Notes: generated by a model not told the origin, from the sequence alone. 64,000 nucleotides of DNA from Rufibacter roseolus (GCF_017916365.1 NZ_JAFMSU010000001.1:2137028-2201027); one strand, 5' to 3'. Positions 44,221 through 54,000 are shown, counted from the stretch's first letter. Program-made: numbers and translations.

Positions 44221-46806
44221 ATGGGGTTTGTTGATTTCATGAAAAAAGCTCTTGGTAAGCAGGAAAGCGTAAGTTTACCTGAAGATTCTTTTGATGGTAT
44301 TGTAGAAGCAGCCCGGTTAGAGGCTGTTCAAAAGTTTCAGCATTTCTGGAATGTTAAGCCGGGTGAGTTAAATGTTTATAAGGAGCAATTAGTCACATTG
44401 CCTGCAGATAGCAAAGTAGACTTCCTGCTGAATTGTATCTATAAGATATATTACTGGCAAAGTAAAAATACTTCGTATAGTTCTGATGATGTGGGGTATC
44501 AGAAGTATGCGCTCCATAATCTGTTTCTACAGGATTTATTAAGATCTAGGCTCACTCTGGCAGATGATCATATTGTTTCTTTGGCAACCCATTTTCTCAA
44601 CTATCAAAAGTTTATTTGGCCTTCAATTTTAGACTGGCCATTAAGCTATTTCTTAATTCAAGTTGAAAAGAATACCAAAGGAAGAGTTATATCTGAATCG
44701 GTAAAAGAAGCCTTATTGGCTATTAAGGATGAGTTAAATAAAGTTGACTATAATTCCCGTGAAAAGGAGAAGACAAAGTCCATTAGCAAAATTGAAGAGT
44801 TACTGCATCTAGGCGAAGGAAAAGAAGAAATAAAACCGGTCTATTTTTTAGGAAAGGATAAATTCTCTGAATATGCCAATCCTATCATCAAGTTAAGATC
44901 AGAGAAGGAACTACCTGTTTGGTATAAAATACTAGCTCAAGTCCAAAGAGCATCTGGTGGAAGACCTACGCAAAAATACCAGAAAGAAAGCCAAACCTTG
45001 ATAAGCACACTAGGAACTGATGCTTTCAAAGAGGTGGTGTTGGATTGGTTTAAATTTATCATCCAACTCAAAGAAAGTGAATTGGTCCAAACGCATACGT
45101 ACGGTACTCAGACGTATAGTTATACAAGTTACGATTTACTTTCAACGCCAAACATAGACGCTATCAAAGGCTTGCTTTGGATGTGTGTTTCCCTAAATGA
45201 TCGTACTGCTTTGGCCACAATTGCTGCGTTGGCAGAAAGGGCATACCGGAAGATTCCGGGTAAGGGTCCGGCCGCTGCCGCTGTTGGAAACGCCTGTTTA
45301 TACGCCCTCTATCAGTCTGAAGGGCTGGAAGGAATCAGCCATTTATCCCGCTTAAAACTGAGAATCAGGCAAGCAAGTACCCAAGCTATGATTGAGAGAT
45401 ATCTGCAGGAGGCAGCCAAAGAACAAGGCATTTCAGTGCATGAGATTGAAGACTTGGCGGTAGACCAATATGAACTGGTAGACGGGCAGAGGGTTTATGA
45501 ACTGGAAGGCTTTAAAGCCATTCTTGATATAGTTGCAGTGGGCAAAACTGAGTTGAGGTGGTTCAAACCAGATGGGAATCCTCAGAAATCAGTACCCACT
45601 GCGGTGAAGGAAAAGCAGGCGGCTGCCCTAAAACAGATCAAGGAAACCGCCAAGCAGGTAGAAGTTACCCTTAGTGCGCAGCGGGACCGCATAGACCGCA
45701 TGTTCAAAGCCGACAGGGTTTTAACCTGGGCTTACTTCCAAAAGTACTATGCCAACCATGGTCTGCTTTCTTTCTTAACCAAGCGCCTGATCTGGTCCTT
45801 TGAGAAAGATGGAGTATCCAAAAACGTCATCTACTTCAATGGAAAATGGGTGCAGCCTGATCTAAGCGAAGTTGAACCAGACTCTGTAATCACTGTGAAA
45901 CTTTGGCATCCTGCTTCTGCTTCGATTTCTGAAATCGAGGCCTGGCGCTCGTTCCTGGTGGAGCACCAGATTCTGCAACCGTTTAAGCAAGCCTATCGTG
46001 AAGTGTACCTGCTTACCGATGCGGAAATTAATACCAGAGTCTACAGCAATCGCATGGCCGCGCATCTCTTAAAACAGCACCAATTCAACTCATTGGCCAA
46101 ACTAAGAGGTTGGAAGTATGCTTTGCTGGGCGCCTATGATGATGGCCGCTACAATGAGGCAGCTTCATGCCTGATCCCTGATTACCACCTTAGAGCCGAG
46201 TATTGGGTGAATGAGGTGGATGCCCAAGGTGAAATGAATGACACCGGTATCTGGAATTACATTGCTACTGACCAACTTCGGTTTGTGGATACCCAGACAA
46301 ACAATGTGGTGGAGTTGATCAACATCCCCAAAGTTATTTTGTCTGAGGTCATGAGGGACGTGGATTTGTTTGTTGGCGTGGCAACCGTAGGCAATGACCC
46401 CAACTGGCAAGACAGTGGGGGAGTAGCTGCCTACCGTGACTACTGGCAAGCGTATTCCTTCGGAGAACTTTCTGAGGTAGCTAAAACCCGGAAAGAGATT
46501 CTGACACAATTGCTTCCGCGCCTGAAGTTGGCCAAAGTAGCAGAGATCAGAGACAAATTCCTGGTTGTCCGTGGCAAACTGCGCACCTATAAGATTCATT
46601 TGGGAAGCACCAATATTCTCATGGAGCCCAATGACCAATACCTATGTATTGTGCCAGACCGCAGCAAAAAAGATGTCACGCAGAATGTTTTCCTGCCTTT
46701 TGAAGGAGACACCGGTTTTTCAGTTATTCTAAGCAAAGCCATGCTTTTGGCTGAGGACGATAAAATTACAGACTCTACTATCACTTCACAGATTAAGCGG
46801 GTCTAA
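44221..46806 (+). CDS. DUF4132 domain protein, partner of the Gly-Gly protein
   Basis: 861 residues, cytoplasmic. The N-terminal half (1-400) is mostly alpha-helical with repeat-like helices (LAERAYRKIPGKGPAAAAVG) and is A+T-richer than its neighbours, hinting at transfer or relaxed selection. DUF4132 covers about 510-760: FEKDGVSKNVIYFNGKW, ITVKLWHP, WRSFLVEHQILQPFKQAYRE, VYLLTDAE, YSNRMAAHLLKQHQF, LRGWKYALLGAYDDG. E. coli MolR/YehI-type proteins share the domain; the molybdate link in that name is old and not firm. No ATPase motif is visible. It starts 3 bases after the upstream stop codon, so the pair is a two-gene operon. Function unknown. Confidence 0.85.
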   Translation: MGFVDFMKKALGKQESVSLPEDSFDGIVEAARLEAVQKFQHFWNVKPGELNVYKEQLVTLPADSKVDFLLNCIYKIYYWQSKNTSYSSDDVGYQKYALHNLFLQDLLRSRLTLADDHIVSLATHFLNYQKFIWPSILDWPLSYFLIQVEKNTKGRVISESVKEALLAIKDELNKVDYNSREKEKTKSISKIEELLHLGEGKEEIKPVYFLGKDKFSEYANPIIKLRSEKELPVWYKILAQVQRASGGRPTQKYQKESQTLISTLGTDAFKEVVLDWFKFIIQLKESELVQTHTYGTQTYSYTSYDLLSTPNIDAIKGLLWMCVSLNDRTALATIAALAERAYRKIPGKGPAAAAVGNACLYALYQSEGLEGISHLSRLKLRIRQASTQAMIERYLQEAAKEQGISVHEIEDLAVDQYELVDGQRVYELEGFKAILDIVAVGKTELRWFKPDGNPQKSVPTAVKEKQAAALKQIKETAKQVEVTLSAQRDRIDRMFKADRVLTWAYFQKYYANHGLLSFLTKRLIWSFEKDGVSKNVIYFNGKWVQPDLSEVEPDSVITVKLWHPASASISEIEAWRSFLVEHQILQPFKQAYREVYLLTDAEINTRVYSNRMAAHLLKQHQFNSLAKLRGWKYALLGAYDDGRYNEAASCLIPDYHLRAEYWVNEVDAQGEMNDTGIWNYIATDQLRFVDTQTNNVVELINIPKVILSEVMRDVDLFVGVATVGNDPNWQDSGGVAAYRDYWQAYSFGELSEVAKTRKEILTQLLPRLKLAKVAEIRDKFLVVRGKLRTYKIHLGSTNILMEPNDQYLCIVPDRSKKDVTQNVFLPFEGDTGFSVILSKAMLLAEDDKITDSTITSQIKRV

Positions 46807-46826
46807 TAAGGGCAGTATTTATAAAG

Positions 46827-46879
46827 CGGGGTGATGTATAGAGGCTGTTTTACAGAAAATAGCCCCTAACATCACCCCG
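46827..46879. repeat. Dispersed palindrome copy
   Basis: CGGGGTGATGT (46827-46837) pairs with ACATCACCCCG (46869-46879); core GAGGCTGTTTT/AAAATAGCCCC. It separates the DUF4132 operon from the convergent QueD-like fragment and can end both. Confidence 0.8.
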
Positions 46880-46895
46880 TTCATTTCCTGATTAG

Positions 46896-47171
46896 TCAAA
46901 TATCCACCGCGTACCACTCCGCAAAAGCGTTCTCGGTTTCCCAGAGCCGGAGGCTGTGTAATTGGGTATCCTCCGGCAGATGCGGTTGCAGTTGGCCTTT
47001 GATGTACAGCAGCAGGTTCTCACAGGTGGTGAGCAGGAGTTTATAGCCATCTTTCCCCAAAACAGAGACAAGCGCCCCAGCACTGTCTGCCCTCAGGAAC
47101 AAAGCGCGATCCCATGAAAATGGCTTATTAAACTGGAGTTTAGGTAAGGTGAAGTGGCGCCTGAGCAACAC
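46896..47171 (-). pseudogene. 6-pyruvoyl-tetrahydropterin synthase/QueD C-terminal fragment
   Basis: 91 codons from GTG. FSWDRALFLRADSAGALV, then LTTCENLLLYIKGQLQPHLP and LRLWETENAFAEWYA match the C-terminal half of PTPS/QueD proteins (the CEN segment is the family's P-T-x-EN motif; the final WET...AEWY is characteristic). The N-terminal half, with the zinc-binding His residues and catalytic Cys, is missing, and a TAA lies ten codons before the GTG. The family is normally 120-170 residues. It is most likely a decayed copy. The intergenic space to the TetR gene on the other strand is about 95 bases and carries the TetR palindrome. Confidence 0.65.
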
Positions 47172-47237
47172 AAACTTTCCTACTTTATTGGATTTGGATT
47201 ACAGAACTTATGAGATTCTTTTCCAATTACTAGGATA

Positions 47238-47259
47238 AAATAAACCAATTGGTTTATTT
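47238..47259. promoter_or_regulatory. Perfect palindromic operator for the TetR gene
   Basis: AAATAAACCAA (47238-47248) and TTGGTTTATTT (47249-47259) form an 11+11-base perfect palindrome ending 6 bases before the regulator start codon. This is the classic position for TetR-family self-repression, and the A+T-rich flank is a likely promoter. Confidence 0.75.
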
Positions 47260-47265
47260 GGTGCC

Positions 47266-47877
47266 ATGAAATCAGCCCAGACCTCCAAATCCGAACGGAC
47301 CCGCCAGCTTATCATTGAGAAATCGGCGGTGCTTTTCAACCAGAAAGGATTTGCAGGGACCTCGTACCAGGATTTGATGGAGGCCACCGGCGTGACCAAA
47401 GGCTGCCTATATGGGCACTTCGGGAGCAAGGACGAGCTGGCCGTGGCCGCTTTTGAGTTTGCGGCCCAGACCTTGATTGAGCGGGTAGGCAATGCCATGG
47501 CGTCTTATGAGCAAGCCGATGACCGCCTGCGGGCCCTGCTGTATTTCTACCGCCATTACCTCACCAACCCCATCATCGCCGGTGGGTGTCCTTTGCTGAA
47601 TACCGCTGTGGAAGCCGATGACAACCATCCTGCCCTGCACGAACGTGTGGTTCACGTTCTCAACCGGCTCCATAAAGGCGTTAGAAACCTGATAGACCTG
47701 GGCAAAGAGCAAGGCGCTTTCAATGCTTCCGCTGATACGCATGCTATCGCCACTTTTTTCATCTCCACCGTGGAGGGCGGCATTCTGCTGGCCAAAGCCT
47801 ACGGTGACGAAAAGCCCCTGCAAACCGTGTTGGACCAACTGGAACGCTGGTTGCAACTGGAGCTGGGCTCCTTCTAG
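47266..47877 (+). CDS. TetR/AcrR family regulator
   Basis: 203 residues. The N-terminal helix-turn-helix (about 10-58) shows TRQLIIEKSAVLFNQKGFAG, TSYQDLMEATGVTKGCLYGH and FGSKDELAVAAFE. The C-terminal ligand domain (about 75-195) contains GCPLLNTAVEADDNHPALHE, as in TetR_C_16-like regulators of the AcrR/YxaF type that sense hydrophobic molecules. The 22-base palindrome just upstream is its probable self-operator. The thioesterase gene starts 40 bases downstream on the same strand, so the regulator likely controls that operon, perhaps in response to a fatty acyl or aromatic compound. Confidence 0.92.
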   Translation: MKSAQTSKSERTRQLIIEKSAVLFNQKGFAGTSYQDLMEATGVTKGCLYGHFGSKDELAVAAFEFAAQTLIERVGNAMASYEQADDRLRALLYFYRHYLTNPIIAGGCPLLNTAVEADDNHPALHERVVHVLNRLHKGVRNLIDLGKEQGAFNASADTHAIATFFISTVEGGILLAKAYGDEKPLQTVLDQLERWLQLELGSF

Positions 47878-47917
47878 ATTTATCTAAAGTACTTATCTTC
47901 TGAACCCCCTTAAAACT

Positions 47918-48436
47918 ATGATTCCAAAAACCGATTCTCCCAAACCACAGGTGCTGGAAAGCCAGACCCGCATCCGTTTTGACCACTGCGACCCCTTCGG
48001 GCATCTTAACAACAGCGCCTTCCTGAACTACTTCCAGAACGAGCGCGAAGACCAGGTAGAGGCTGCCTATGGGCTGGACATCCACGCTTTCTTCCGGACG
48101 ACCGGGCGGGCCTGGGTAGTGGGGCAGAACCAGATTGTGTATTTGAATCCGGCCGTAGTTCGGGAATTGGTAACCATCCAGACCAGCATCCGGCACGTCA
48201 CTGATAGCAGCATGCTGGTGGAGCATTTGATGCTGGACGAGAAAAAGGAGAAGCTGAAAGCGGTGCTCTGGACCAAATTCGTGTACATAGACGTGCGCAA
48301 AACCTCCCGGGCTACGCATGAACCAGAACTGATGGAGCTGTTTGAGGAGGTAGTAGTGCAGGAAGAAACGCCCGCCTTGTTTGAAGACCGCGTGAAGCAA
48401 CTTCGCGAGCAAATGAAGGTGGTGGGTGCCAAATAA
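47918..48436 (+). CDS. Hotdog-fold acyl-CoA thioesterase
   Basis: 172 residues. RIRFDHCDPFGHLNNSAFLN is the 4HBT signature; Asp in HCDPFGHLNN (about residue 27) is the catalytic acid of hotdog thioesterases related to 4-hydroxybenzoyl-CoA thioesterase and YbgC. The later strand WVVGQNQIVYLNPAVV and VLWTKFVYIDVR complete the fold. The C-terminal helix after residue 130 is charged. Start ATG at 47918. Expected to hydrolyse short or aromatic acyl-CoA in the cytoplasm; substrate unknown. Co-transcribed with, and probably repressed by, the TetR protein upstream. Confidence 0.85.
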   Translation: MIPKTDSPKPQVLESQTRIRFDHCDPFGHLNNSAFLNYFQNEREDQVEAAYGLDIHAFFRTTGRAWVVGQNQIVYLNPAVVRELVTIQTSIRHVTDSSMLVEHLMLDEKKEKLKAVLWTKFVYIDVRKTSRATHEPELMELFEEVVVQEETPALFEDRVKQLREQMKVVGAK

Positions 48437-48456
48437 GCATGAAAAAGAGAACTCTG

Positions 48457-48490
48457 TTTGAGGCACTATTTTTGAAAAACAGGCCTTAAA
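48457..48490 (+). repeat. Dispersed palindrome copy
   Basis: TTTGAGGCACTATTTTT faces GAAAAACAGGCCTTAAA; outer match TTTGAGGC/GCCTTAAA is one base short of perfect. About 20 bases after the thioesterase stop codon. Confidence 0.65.
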
Positions 48491-48597
48491 TGGATTTCTC
48501 CTTTCTTTTTGAATTACTCCTGGGGTAAGGCCACTACCGTTCGCTCCCACGATCCTTTCAGGATGACAACAAAGAGAAAGGCTGAAGGGGATATTTC

Positions 48598-48655
48598 GCC
48601 GTTGTTGGTGATAACACCAACAACGGCAGCATACGGTAGCATCACCAACAGCGGC
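48598..48655. repeat. Second palindrome family (CCGTTGTTGGTG type)
   Basis: GCCGTTGTTGGTG (48598-48610) and CACCAACAACGGC (48615-48627) pair perfectly around ATAA; a right-half copy CACCAACAGCGGC follows at 48643-48655. A near-identical palindrome sits at 60993-61020, with ATAT flanking both. Confidence 0.7.
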
Positions 48656-48688
48656 AGTAAAGCAAAATAAGCCACCAAATTATAAATG

Positions 48689-48726
48689 CATTTAAGGTCT
48701 GTTTTTCCAGAAACAGGCTTTAAATG
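48689..48726 (-). repeat. Dispersed palindrome copy after nudC
   Basis: CATTTAAGGTCTGTTT (48689-48704) and AAACAGGCTTTAAATG (48711-48726) pair with two G-U-type mismatches. Three bases past the nudC stop codon in the direction of its transcription. Confidence 0.75.
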
Positions 48727-48729
48727 GAT

Positions 48730-49653
48730 TTAGACATTGTCCTTTTCAGTAAGCCAATCCTGGATCAGTTGGTAAGAAATGGAAAGGGCCGGCGGGAGTT
48801 TGATCTCGCCGGAAGTTACGAGTTCTTTCAACTCCTGGCGGGTGAACCAGCGGGCGTCCTCAATTTCCTGTGGGTCAAGGTGTAGGTTGGTACTTTCTAC
48901 CTCGGCGGTGAAGCCCACCATGATGGAGGCCGGGAAAGGCCAGGGCTGCGAAGAATGGTACTGGACCACATTCGCCTTTAAGCCTATCTCTTCCTGCACC
49001 TCGCGGGCCACGGCATGCTCCAGGGTCTCACCGGGCTCCAGGAAACCCGCGATGGAGGCGTACATGCCTTGGGGCCAGGAAGCTTGCCGCGCCAGCAGGC
49101 CTTTGTCCTGGCAGGTGACCATGGTAATCACGGCTGTATCAGTGCGGGGAAAATGATGGGTATGGCATTCTGGGTTGGTGCACTGGCGCATGTGGCCGGC
49201 TTCTTCGGAAAGGGTAGGGTCGCCGCAAACGCCGCAAAATTGATGCTGCCGGTTCCAGTACAACATGGCCTTGGCATAGGCCAGCAATGAACTGTCGGGG
49301 CGGGGGATTTGCAGGGTAGCCTCGCGCAGGTCCTGGAAGGTTGCGGAGGCCAGGAGTAAACCGTTCGTTTTTGGTAAATCCACCGCAAAGTAGGCGCGCT
49401 CTTCTCTTACCCCCAGCAGTACCGGCGCAATGGGCAAATCCTGGACCTGAAGATCATGGGCAGAAAGTGGCACCAGTTGGCGTTCTTCCGTGAGCAGCGG
49501 CTGTAGGTTCTGGAACGGGAGAAATACTGAGCCGGGATCTGTAAGGCGAGCTTCCAGCCAGGAGGCATCTTTTCTGAGCAGGTGCACCCGGTCCAGGTTT
49601 TCCTCCCCAAAGAAATTGCGCGCCGATAGGGTAAGGTTGTTTCGCATGGCCAT
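48730..49653 (-). CDS. nudC: NAD+ diphosphatase / RNA NAD-decapping enzyme
   Basis: 307 residues. N-terminal NUDIX-like domain (about 1-125), a zinc ribbon with Cys140, Cys143, Cys158 and Cys163 (CGVCG ... CTNPEC), and the NUDIX box GFLEPGETLEHAVAREVQEE (203-222) with the metal-binding Glu residues. SQPWPFPAS at 235-243 is the NudC-specific signature. The enzyme hydrolyses NAD(H) to NMN(H) and AMP, and removes NAD caps from RNA; it acts in the cytoplasm. Start: first ATG at 49651-49653, with another two codons later. It is separated from the efflux operon upstream by a palindrome-family terminator. Confidence 0.95.
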   Translation of the reverse strand: MAMRNNLTLSARNFFGEENLDRVHLLRKDASWLEARLTDPGSVFLPFQNLQPLLTEERQLVPLSAHDLQVQDLPIAPVLLGVREERAYFAVDLPKTNGLLLASATFQDLREATLQIPRPDSSLLAYAKAMLYWNRQHQFCGVCGDPTLSEEAGHMRQCTNPECHTHHFPRTDTAVITMVTCQDKGLLARQASWPQGMYASIAGFLEPGETLEHAVAREVQEEIGLKANVVQYHSSQPWPFPASIMVGFTAEVESTNLHLDPQEIEDARWFTRQELKELVTSGEIKLPPALSISYQLIQDWLTEKDNV

Positions 49654-49674
49654 GGTCTGATGCCTGAAAAAAGA

Positions 49675-49718
49675 AAGCGTTTCGGAGCTGTTTCACCTAA
49701 AACAGCCCCGAAACGCTT
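49675..49718 (-). repeat. Dispersed palindrome copy after the RND operon
   Basis: AAGCGTTTCGGAGCTGTTT (49675-49693) and AAACAGCCCCGAAACGCTT (49700-49718) pair with one mismatch. 18 bases past the end of the TolC-like gene, so probably the operon terminator. Confidence 0.8.
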
Positions 49719-49736
49719 CTGTACTAAAAGAAAGGT

Positions 49737-51056
49737 CTACAGGTTGAGCGTGCCGGCAATTTCCTTCAAGGCTACCTCGCCAATTTTGGCCTGGTACTGT
49801 GCGTTGCTGAATCTCACGGTGGCGTTCACGTAGTTTAACTGGGCCTCGCGCACCTCCACGGTGGTGATGCTTCCCAGTCTGAATTTCTCCAGAGTGATGT
49901 CCAGGTTCTGCCGCGCAATGCGGCGGTTGTTCTCTTCCAGGCGCACCAGGCTCAGGTTGGTCAGGTACGTTTGGAACGCGGAGGCCAGCTGAGCGTTGAT
50001 GTTCTGGTTGATCTGCTCGTACTCCAACTGGGCGCTGTTGATCAGGATGTTGGCGTTCTGCTCATTTCGCCGTTGGTTAAACCCGCTGAAAATAGGCACC
50101 GAGGCCGTTACGCCGTACGTCAGGCCGTTTCCTGTGGAAAGCGTGGAGAAACCCAGCGCCGAGCGGTTGCGGTTGAAGTTGTAGCCCGTGTTCAGCCCGA
50201 TGACCGGGTAGCGGTTAGCCCTTACCTGCTTCGCATCCAGTTCCACAATGCGGCGGTTGAGCACTGCGGCCTTTAAAGAGGGGTTCTGCTGTGCGGCCTG
50301 CGCCGACAGCCCGGCCAGGGTCAGCTGGTCATCAATCATGATATCATCTGGCACGCTGAAGGTGATGTTCACATCGCGCACCAGCAACTCATTCATCCTG
50401 ATCTGGGTGTTGCGGTACAGCTCCTGCTGGCGCAAAAGGTTAGTGGTATCGGTGTTGAAGTCTACCTGGGCGTTGAGCACTTCCAAGCGGGCCGCTTTCC
50501 CAATCTCAAACCGGTTCTGGGCGGTGTTCACCCGCAGGCGTGAGATAGAAATGGCGGTATCATAGGCCCTTAATTGATGCTGCTGTTGCACCAGTTCATA
50601 GAACGTGCTCATGACATCGGCCACCCGCGAAAGAATGGTCAGCTGCAGGTTGGTCTCGCCCAGTTTCTGCAGTTCCTGCAATTGCTCATAGCGGGCAAAC
50701 ATGGCAAAGCCGTTGAAAACCGTCCAGTTCAAGCCCACGCCGCCGTTAAGGGTAGAGCCCTGGCCCCAGCTTACCTCATTTACCTGGCCATCTGCCCGGG
50801 TTTGGGTACTGTTCTGAATGGTGCGGTTGTTGGTGAGGTTGGCGGAAACGTTGGGCAGCATGCCGGCGTTGCCGCGGGTCACGTTGTTCTCGGCAATACG
50901 CCGGTCATTGGCAGATAACTTGATGTCATAGTTGCGTTCTAGCGCAATTCTTACGGCATCTTCCAGGGTCAGGAGTTCCTGGGCCTTGGCCTCACCCGCC
51001 CCAAAGAGCAAGGTGAGCAGCAAAAGGCTCAGGAAACCAAATCTATATTGTAGCAT
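49737..51056 (-). CDS. TolC-family outer-membrane efflux protein
   Basis: 439 residues with a signal peptide (about 1-25, GAGEAKAQ). Two OEP repeats (about 30-225 and 235-435) carry the family patterns LTLEDAVRIALERNYDIKLS, VNTAQNRFEIGKAARLEVLN and the matching IARQNLDITLEKFRLGSITT. It forms the trimeric outer-membrane duct and periplasmic tunnel for the RND pump encoded directly upstream. Last gene of the three-gene operon, 24 bases after the pump gene. No lipobox is seen. Confidence 0.92.
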   Translation of the reverse strand: MLQYRFGFLSLLLLTLLFGAGEAKAQELLTLEDAVRIALERNYDIKLSANDRRIAENNVTRGNAGMLPNVSANLTNNRTIQNSTQTRADGQVNEVSWGQGSTLNGGVGLNWTVFNGFAMFARYEQLQELQKLGETNLQLTILSRVADVMSTFYELVQQQHQLRAYDTAISISRLRVNTAQNRFEIGKAARLEVLNAQVDFNTDTTNLLRQQELYRNTQIRMNELLVRDVNITFSVPDDIMIDDQLTLAGLSAQAAQQNPSLKAAVLNRRIVELDAKQVRANRYPVIGLNTGYNFNRNRSALGFSTLSTGNGLTYGVTASVPIFSGFNQRRNEQNANILINSAQLEYEQINQNINAQLASAFQTYLTNLSLVRLEENNRRIARQNLDITLEKFRLGSITTVEVREAQLNYVNATVRFSNAQYQAKIGEVALKEIAGTLNL

Positions 51057-51080
51057 AAAGGATTTTCTTCGATCAAATAA

Positions 51081-54000
51081 TTAGTGAGCCACGGCTTTCT
51101 CGTACTCTTCAATGTGGTCAAACTCCGGATGGTGTTTGCGTTCTTTAGACCACATGGAGTAGATGGCCGGAATGATGAACAGGGTCAAAACCAGCGAGAA
51201 GATGGTACCGCCCACAATCACCACCCCCATACCAATCCGGCTCTGCGCCGCGGCACCCAAAGCAAGGGCAATGGGCAAGGCGCCCAGGGCAATGGCCAAA
51301 CTAGTCATCAGGATGGGGCGCAGACGGGCCTCAGAGGCTTCAATGATGGCGTCCATCTTAGACTTGCCTTCCTCACGCAGCTGGTTCGCAAACTCCACAA
51401 TAAGGATACCGTTCTTCGTCACCAGCCCGATGAGCATGATGGTCCCGATCTGGCTGAAGATGTTCCAGGTTTGCCCGAATAGCCACAGGGAGAGCATGGC
51501 CCCGGCTACCGCCATTGGTACCGTCAAGATGATAATGAACGGGTCAATGAAGCTCTCAAACTGAGCAGCCAGGATGAGGTAAATCAGCAACAAGGCCAAC
51601 CCGAAGGCGAACATGGTGTTGGAACCACTTTCCACGAAGTCACGGGACTCCCCACCTAAGTCGGTAGAGAAGGTCTCATCCAGCACCTGGGCTTTGATGC
51701 GGTCCATGGCCTCAATTCCGTCACCAATACTTTTGCCCGGCGCCAGACCGGCAGAAACCGTCGCAGACATGTAGCGGTTGTTGTGGTACAGCTGCGGCGG
51801 ACTGCTGCGTTCTTCCATGGTCACCAGGTTGTCCAACTGAATCAACTGGCCGGTGGAGCTGCGCACGAAAAGGGAGGTCAAGTCCATAGGATCGTTACGG
51901 TCTGGGCGGTCAAACTGACCCATGACCTGGTATTGGCGTCCGTTCATCAAAAAATACCCGAAACGCTGGCCACTCAAAGACAATTGCAGCGTCTGCGCCA
52001 CGTCAATCACCGATACGCCTAAGCTCTGGGCTTTCTCGCGGTCAATAGAGATGTTGATCTCCGGTTTGTTGAATTTCAGGTTTACATCGGCCATCACAAA
52101 CGTGGGATCGTTGTTCACGGCTTCCATGAATTGCGGGATCTTCTCCTGCAGTTTCTGGAAGTTAGGCGCCTGAATGATATACTGGATAGGCTGCCCGCCC
52201 CGGCGGTTCACCGAGATGGTAGGCTGCTGAATCACGTTGGTCCGGGCCTCAGGGAAGCGGCGCACCACTTTGGAAAGCTGATCAGCGATCTCTTTCTGGG
52301 AGCGCTCGCGTTCTTCCTGTGGTTTCAAAGCCAGACGCATCATCCCGCTGTTCACTGATCCAGAGCCCCCGAAACCAGGCGAAGTAATCACCAGGTTCAC
52401 TTGTTTTTCGGGCACAGAATCTTCTACTACGGCGGTCAGTTCCTGCATGAAACGGTCCATGTATTCATAAGAGGCACCCTCAGGAGCGGTGGCCGAGATG
52501 CGGAGCATGCTGCGGTCATCATAAGGAGCGGTTTCTTTCTGCAGGATGTTATAGAACAAGGCAATCAGGCCCAGACACACCAGAATGATAGGGAAGCTCA
52601 GCCACTTCCGCTTCATGAAGTTCGTCAGCGCCTCGGCGTAACCAGAATTCATTTTCTGGAAGAACGGCTCGGTCCACTCGTAGAACTTGGAGCGTTTGTG
52701 CACACCGCCTTTCATGAGGTACGCGTTCAGCATAGGCGTCAAGGTCAGGGACACGAACGCCGAGATCAACACGGCCGCGCCAATCACCACCCCGAACTCG
52801 CGGAACAACCTGCCCACGAAACCTTCCAGGAAGATAACCGGCAGGAACACCGCCGCCAGCGTGATGGAGATGGAAATAACTGCCAGGAAAATCTCATTAG
52901 AGCCCTTAATGGCTGCCTCAATGGGCGACATGCCTTCCTCTACTTTTTTGTAGATGTTCTCGGTCACCACAATACCGTCATCCACCACCAGACCCGTCGC
53001 CAGCACTATGGCCAGCAGGGTCAACACGTTGATGGAGAAACCAGCCAGGTACATGATGAAGAACGTGGCAATCAAAGACACCGGAATGTCTATCAACGGA
53101 CGGAAGGCGATGCCCCAGTCCCGGAAGAACAGGTAGATGATCAGGATTACCAGCACCAGGGAGATGAGGATGGTCTCGGCCACCTCGGTCACGGATTTCT
53201 TGATGAACAGGGTGTTGTCCATCGCGATGTCCAGCTTCAGGTCATCTGGTAGCTCTTTTTTGAGCTTGTCAAACTGGTCGTAGAAATTGCCGGCAATCTC
53301 CAGGTAGTTGGTACCCGGCTGCGGGATAATGGCCATCCCCACCATAGGCACACCCGATTCCGTCATTTTGGTTTCCAGGTTCTCAGGACCCAATTCTGCG
53401 TGCCCAATGTCGCTGAAACGGGTGATGGTCTCGCCTTCAGAGGAGATGATCAGGTCATTGAACTGCTGCTCGTTAGACAGGTTACCCAGGGTTCTTACCG
53501 TCAGTTCGGTGTTCTGGCCACTCACTTTACCCGTAGGCAATTCCACGTTCTGGCGGTTGAGCGCGGTGCGCACATCGGCCACGGTTAAGCCGTAGGAGGC
53601 CAGTTTCATGGGATCTAGCCACAGACGCATGGCGTAGCGCTTCTGTCCCCAGATCTGGATGCTACTCACGCCCGGAATGGTTTGCAGACGCTGCGAGATC
53701 ACGTTCTCGGCGAAGTCGGAAAGCTGTAGCGCATCGCGCTTCTCACTGCGCACCGTCATGGTGATGATGGGCTCAGAGTCAGCGTCGGCTTTGGAAACCA
53801 CGGGTGGCGCGTCAATGTCCTCAGGAAGGCTTCTCACCGCCTGCGATACCTTGTCGCGCACGTCATTGGCGGCTTCTTCCAGGTTTTTCTCCAGGTTGAA
53901 CTCAATATTGATGTTGCTTCTCCCTTGGTTACTGGACGAGGAGATGTTCCGGATGCCGTCAATGGAGTTGATGGCTTTCTCCAGGGGCTCGGTGATCTGC

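Noticed and set aside
52401-53252. 283-codon frame antisense to the RND pump
   Set aside because: Gln/His/Arg-rich shadow of a conserved pump sequence with no domain of its own.
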